DNA of 8,976 nt from JAWXCH01 sp034440595. GTDB taxonomy: Bacteria; Planctomycetota; Planctomycetia; Pirellulales; JALHPA01. Location of the stretch: NCBI GenBank assembly GCA_034440595.1, contig JAWXCH010000190.1, positions 1 through 8,976 on the forward strand, read 5' to 3'. This document shows positions 5,937 to 8,976 of the stretch, one piece after another. Each line of letters starts with the position of its first letter. The stretch's first letter is position 1. The notes beneath the pieces are model-generated. The model had not been told where the DNA came from. It saw only the letters and a list, made by a program, of their open reading frames with translations, and did no database searches. Made by a program: the position numbers and the translations under genes.

Positions 5937-6539
5937 ATGTTAGCTTATCCAATCAAGATGACGTTTAAGATCCTGGCGATTGCGCCGCAGATCTACGTGA
6001 CCGATGCCAACGGCAACCCGGTGTTCTACGTAAAGCAGAAGCTCTTCAAGCTGAAAGAGAACGTCCAGGTTTTTCGTGATGACTCGCAGCAGCAGTTGCT
6101 GTTTACGATCCAAGCCGACCGCATCATCGACTGGTCGGCCAAGTATCACATTCGGACGGAGGCTGGCGGCGAATTAGGCACCGTCCAACGGCACGGTATG
6201 AAGTCGCTCTGGAAGGCACGCTACGACATCACCGAAAACGGCCAGGTCGAATTTGAAGTCGCTGAAAAAAGTGCTCTCACTCGCTTTATGGATAGTATGC
6301 TGGGAGAGGTCCCGGTGGTTGGATTTCTGAACGGATACTTTTTCAATCCGACCTACCTGATCACACACGCCACTGGTCCGAAGCAAGGCCAACTGGCGAT
6401 GGAGATCGTCAAAAAGCCATCGTTGATGGAGCGCAATTTCTGGCTGGAGTTGCGCGATCCCGAGGTCGGCGAAATGGACCAGGCCAAGATTATCCTCAGC
6501 ATGCTGATGATCGCGCTGCTTGAGCGCATGCGTGGGTAA
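5937..6539 (+). CDS. LURP-one-related (LOR/DUF567, Tubby-like fold) protein
   Basis: The 200-residue protein fits the LURP-one-related family, which shares the 12-stranded Tubby C-terminal/scramblase fold and includes Bacillus YxjI and plant LURP1. The family's opening strands are recognisable: IYVTDANGNPVFYVKQK (about residues 18-34), then LFKLKENVQVF. They are followed by alternating short strands such as GELGTVQRHGMKSLWKARYDI and MEIVKKPSLMERNFWLEL. The last part, AKIILSMLMIALLERMRG, is a hydrophobic helix, as the fold's central helix would be. I see no signal peptide, so it is probably cytoplasmic or membrane-associated. The function of bacterial members is not established. The ATG at 5937 is preferred over an upstream in-frame start at 5856, which would add a polar, non-conserved stretch; ATG at 5958 is also possible. 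It lies 129 bp after infC on the same strand. Confidence 0.8.
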   Translation: MLAYPIKMTFKILAIAPQIYVTDANGNPVFYVKQKLFKLKENVQVFRDDSQQQLLFTIQADRIIDWSAKYHIRTEAGGELGTVQRHGMKSLWKARYDITENGQVEFEVAEKSALTRFMDSMLGEVPVVGFLNGYFFNPTYLITHATGPKQGQLAMEIVKKPSLMERNFWLELRDPEVGEMDQAKIILSMLMIALLERMRG

Positions 6540-6646
6540 GGTGTGATTTAGGGTGCCGGCTTGCCCAGCAGTGCATTGAGCGACGTCAATTAGAATAGTT
6601 GACCTGAGGACTAAGTTCTGGCAAGCAGGTCCTGCCGCTGTGAGAG

Positions 6647-6674
6647 TTGCCGCCGCGAAGCGCGGCACTAGAAT
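6647..6674 (+). promoter_or_regulatory. Candidate promoter of the PQQ-propeller gene
   Basis: TTGCCG (6647-6652) and TAGAAT (6669-6674) are separated by 16 bp and match consensus at 4 of 6 and 5 of 6 positions. Transcription would start near 6681, about 50 nt before the ATG at 6731. The spacer contains a GC hairpin (GCCGCG at 6652-6657 with CGCGGC at 6661-6666). The same CTAGAATTGC string recurs at 8130-8139 in the convergent gap, where no promoter is expected, so it may instead belong to a repeat. Confidence 0.35.
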
Positions 6675-6730
6675 TGCTGTGACCTGTGCGGTGCTTTCTT
6701 GAAATCTTCTCCTCCCGTGTGGTTTCTGTC

Positions 6731-7993
6731 ATGAAAACAACCGGCGTTCTGCTATTCTCCATCATTGCCGCTACGGCAGTTCTGCTCCAAGTAGGCTGTC
6801 AAAAGGCAGCCGACGCGACGGACATTAAAGACCAGGCCAAGTTCGACTGGCCTGTGTGGAGAGGCCCCGACGCCAGTGGCGTCTCCCGCGAGACCGACTG
6901 GAACGCTGAGTGGAACGACTCCGGCCCGCCGGTATTGTGGAAGGCCAATATCGGGGTCGGCTTTGCATCGATGGCGGTGGCCGATGGTCGTGTTTTTGCC
7001 ATGGGGTACGCCGACGGCATCGATACGGTCTACTGTTTTTCCGCGGCAGATGGCAAGGAATTGTGGAAACATAGCTACCCGTGCCAGTTGGTCGACAACT
7101 TGCACGAGGGTGGCCCGGCGGCAACTCCCACCATCGACGGAGATACTGTCTACACGATCAGTAAAGAAGGGCAGCTATTTGCGTTCAACGTGGCCAACGG
7201 TGAAGTTCGCTGGGAACTGCGCTTCCCTGAACTACTCGAAGTCAAAATGCCCGAATGGGGTTTTTCTGGCTCGGCACTCATTGTCGGCGAGAAACTGATT
7301 GTCGAAGCTGGTCGCACCTGTGCCCTCGACAAAAAAACCGGCAAGCTGATCTGGAAAACCGACGCCTTCAAGCCGGGCTACGGCTCACCCACATTATTTA
7401 AGTCCGATGGCGAGGAATTGATTGCTGTCTTGAACAACGAATTCCTGATGGTCGTGCGACTAAGCGACGGAGAAATCCTCGCCAAGCAGAAGTGGGAAAC
7501 CAGCTATGCCACCAGCGCGTGTACCCCGCTGGCACTGGGTGATGGAAACCTGTTCATCTCCACCGGGTATGGCAAGGGCTGCCTGCTGGCACATTACAAG
7601 GCGGGAACGCTGACTCCCATCTACGAGAACAAAAATATTCGCAGTCATATGGCCAACGTCGTGCCCGTGGCCGGAAATTTGTATGGTGTTGACGGGCAGA
7701 GCAACCATCAAAGCCGCTGCAAGGTCGTTTGCATGGATGAGAAAACCGGTGACGTACGCTGGGAGCAAGCCGGCTTTGGTTGCGGCAATGTTTTCGCCGC
7801 CGGGGATCGACTGATTATCTTTTCGGACGAAGGAGAGCTTGTCACAGCCAAGGTCGATGCAACCAGCTATCAGGAGATCTCCCGCGCACAAATCCTGGAA
7901 GGCAAATGCTGGACTGTGCCCGTGCTGTCGAACCAGCGGATCTTCTGCCGCAATGCAACGGGCGATTTGGTGTGCTTGGATGTTTCGCAGTAA
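6731..7993 (+). CDS. PQQ-like beta-propeller repeat lipoprotein (BamB-like fold)
   Basis: The 420-residue protein is an exported beta-propeller of the PQQ-like (pyrrolo-quinoline quinone repeat) superfamily. The ATG at 6731 starts a signal sequence MKTTGVLLFSIIAATAVLLQ followed by VGC, with Cys23 as the probable lipidation site. The lipobox is imperfect, with Gln at -3. WPVWRGPDASGVSRETDW (about 37-54) is the opening typical of planctomycete members. Blade motifs follow: ADGKELWKHSYP, ANGEVRWELRFP, KTGKLIWKTDAF, SDGEILAKQKWE and KTGDVRWEQAGF, ending with GDLVCLDVS, which closes the ring. This suggests seven or eight blades. I see no separate enzyme domain. It could be a scaffold in the envelope, as BamB is, but planctomycetes carry many such paralogues and a BamB role is not shown. 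No Shine-Dalgarno precedes the ATG. An in-frame GTG at 6686 would spoil the signal peptide. Confidence 0.85.
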   Translation: MKTTGVLLFSIIAATAVLLQVGCQKAADATDIKDQAKFDWPVWRGPDASGVSRETDWNAEWNDSGPPVLWKANIGVGFASMAVADGRVFAMGYADGIDTVYCFSAADGKELWKHSYPCQLVDNLHEGGPAATPTIDGDTVYTISKEGQLFAFNVANGEVRWELRFPELLEVKMPEWGFSGSALIVGEKLIVEAGRTCALDKKTGKLIWKTDAFKPGYGSPTLFKSDGEELIAVLNNEFLMVVRLSDGEILAKQKWETSYATSACTPLALGDGNLFISTGYGKGCLLAHYKAGTLTPIYENKNIRSHMANVVPVAGNLYGVDGQSNHQSRCKVVCMDEKTGDVRWEQAGFGCGNVFAAGDRLIIFSDEGELVTAKVDATSYQEISRAQILEGKCWTVPVLSNQRIFCRNATGDLVCLDVSQ

Positions 7994-8015
7994 TGTCAAT
8001 TGCTGAGTTCCACTC

Positions 8016-8064
8016 ACCTCTATCGCTCGCGAGAGAGGTCGCGGTATCAGCCGCAGTTGAGGGG
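8016..8064. repeat. Dispersed palindromic repeat, decayed copy
   Basis: Bases 8016-8039 match the palindrome at 1-24 at 20 of 24 positions with no gap, with the ends ACCTCT and AGAGGT intact. It is followed, as in the first copy, by a short GC hairpin (GCGG/CCGC, 8041-8054) and then TTGAGGGG in place of GGTGAGGGT. It lies between the ends of two convergent genes. The order of parts and equal length support common origin over chance. Confidence 0.5.
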
Positions 8065-8074
8065 AAGCTGACGA

Positions 8075-8095
8075 GGCGAACAAAGCAGCTTCGCC
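8075..8095. terminator. Possible bidirectional terminator hairpin between convergent genes
   Basis: GGCGAA (8075-8080) pairs with TTCGCC (8090-8095) around a 9-nt loop, 82 bp past one stop codon and 64 bp past the other. No T-run follows on either strand, so termination by this hairpin alone would be weak. The convergent layout requires termination somewhere in this gap. Confidence 0.3.
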
Positions 8096-8158
8096 GCCAG
8101 TAGCAGACACGTGACTAGTATCAGTTGCGCTAGAATTGCCTGGCGTTGACCCTCGCCC

Positions 8159-8976
8159 CTACCTTCGCCTTAACCCATCACGCTGGCTGAGCAATGCTGG
8201 CGAAACGCGCTGCGCGGTGATATGCCCCTTCTTAAGCTCGGGCAAGAAACCGCGTTGGCCTGTCACGGTAACATAGCGACCCTCGTAAGCCTGCAAATTG
8301 ACGCCAGGTGCCGGTGAGACAAACGAAACCACATCGTTCTCTTCATTGACCAGCGCGTACTTGGGGGCGTTCGGGCGTTGCGATTTGACGCGCATTAGTT
8401 TTCCGATGCCATCGAATTTTGAACTCTCAGTCGAGAGGGGATCGGTGCCAATCAGCGAACTTAATCCGGTGCTGGTCGGATTTGCCGGGGGAGCGACAGC
8501 CGCGGTGGACGAACGCCGTGTTATGGCGGCGAATGGATCACTGATTGCCGTAGTGCTGCCTGACGAAGTACTGCCAACTGTCGGTCGCGCTGTGCCGGTT
8601 GCCGCTCTTCCTGTGGAAGTCGCCAGCCTCATTTCTTGATCGCGAAGCTCAGCAAACTTTTGCATCCGCGCCTGTATCAATCGGATCTTACCTCGATCCG
8701 CAGGATTTTGAGCTTGCTTTATCGCTTCCTCGCAACGGACGCTCAGCGTGCGAAAATCCCATCGGCGGGAGTCCTCGGTAACGATCGTCGACAACTCAAA
8801 ATCCAATGCATCAATTTCGGCTTGAAATGCCGGATCACCAGAAGCGCTTCCCAAATCTGCAGGGCTAAGCGTTGTGCTGAGCGGTGCGCGAGTGGCAATG
8901 CGATCACGGTCAGCCGATGCATCCCTGCTGCTGGGATAATCATCCGGGGGCAAAGGTCGTGTACTCGGCTTCCAGC
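8159..8976 (-). CDS. Planctomycete protein with conserved C-terminal domain; N-terminus beyond window (partial)
   Basis: The frame is open from the stop codon at 8159 to the right edge. The first possible start inside the window, TTG at 8953, has no ribosome binding site. The residues just upstream (WKPSTRP) continue the same proline-rich character, so I treat the gene as cut at its 5' end. The visible part has a Pro/Ser-rich linker, then a helical segment (EIDALDFELSTIVTEDSRRW onward) with charged residues. A long Thr/Ser/Ala-rich disordered stretch follows, and last a compact C-terminal domain of about 85 residues beginning FDGIGKLMRVKSQ and containing APKYALVNEENDVVSFV and PAPGVNLQAYEGRYVTVTG. 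I recall this combination from planctomycete proteins that carry bacterial SH3 domains at the N-terminus and are exported. Those parts would lie outside this window, so they are inference. The function is unknown. Confidence 0.75.
   Translation of the reverse strand, partial: WKPSTRPLPPDDYPSSRDASADRDRIATRAPLSTTLSPADLGSASGDPAFQAEIDALDFELSTIVTEDSRRWDFRTLSVRCEEAIKQAQNPADRGKIRLIQARMQKFAELRDQEMRLATSTGRAATGTARPTVGSTSSGSTTAISDPFAAITRRSSTAAVAPPANPTSTGLSSLIGTDPLSTESSKFDGIGKLMRVKSQRPNAPKYALVNEENDVVSFVSPAPGVNLQAYEGRYVTVTGQRGFLPELKKGHITAQRVSPALLSQRDGLRRR

Noticed and set aside
7460..8110. Minus-strand frame of 216 codons antisense to the PQQ-propeller gene
   Set aside because: The sense strand has regular propeller motifs in this stretch; the antisense frame has no motif and runs through the decayed repeat at 8016-8064.

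Overview
The window looks like ordinary chromosomal sequence from a planctomycete, most likely of the Pirellulales (Rhodopirellula/Blastopirellula/Pirellula type). Three things suggest this. There is a very long secretin with tetratricopeptide-like repeats at its N-terminus. There is a lipoprotein-like PQQ beta-propeller beginning with a WPxWRGPxxxGVS motif. There is also a protein with a C-terminal domain (KYALVNEENDVVSFVSPAPG) that I recall from planctomycete SH3-domain proteins. The intergenic regions carry short palindromic repeats of a kind common in these genomes. The assignment comes from protein character and memory, not from a search.

Layout from left to right. Positions 1-49 hold a dispersed hairpin repeat. 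A DUF423 membrane protein is on the minus strand (277-663). A hairpin-rich gap of 299 bp (664-962) holds two small palindromic elements and the probable terminator of the next gene. That gene is a minus-strand secretin (963-4643, 1226 aa) read from a TTG start with a strong Shine-Dalgarno and a signal peptide directly after it. A gap of 663 bp (4644-5306) separates it from the divergent infC and holds a foldable stretch, a candidate infC promoter and an infC leader with mutually exclusive hairpins. Then come, all on the plus strand, infC (5307-5807, apparent ATC start), a LURP-one-related protein (5937-6539) and a PQQ beta-propeller lipoprotein (6731-7993). Convergent to these is a minus-strand gene (stop at 8159) whose frame stays open to the right edge of the window, so its N-terminus is missing. 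The convergent gap holds a decayed second copy of the repeat at position 1.

The genes do not form one pathway. The secretin, the propeller lipoprotein and the partial last protein all look exported and probably act in the cell envelope. IF3 is a core translation factor, here not followed by rpmI and rplT. I see no transposase, phage gene, CRISPR array, toxin-antitoxin pair or defence system. The most rewarding points are the start codon and leader of infC, the unusual secretin, and the palindromic repeats. I did not find a convincing new multi-gene system.
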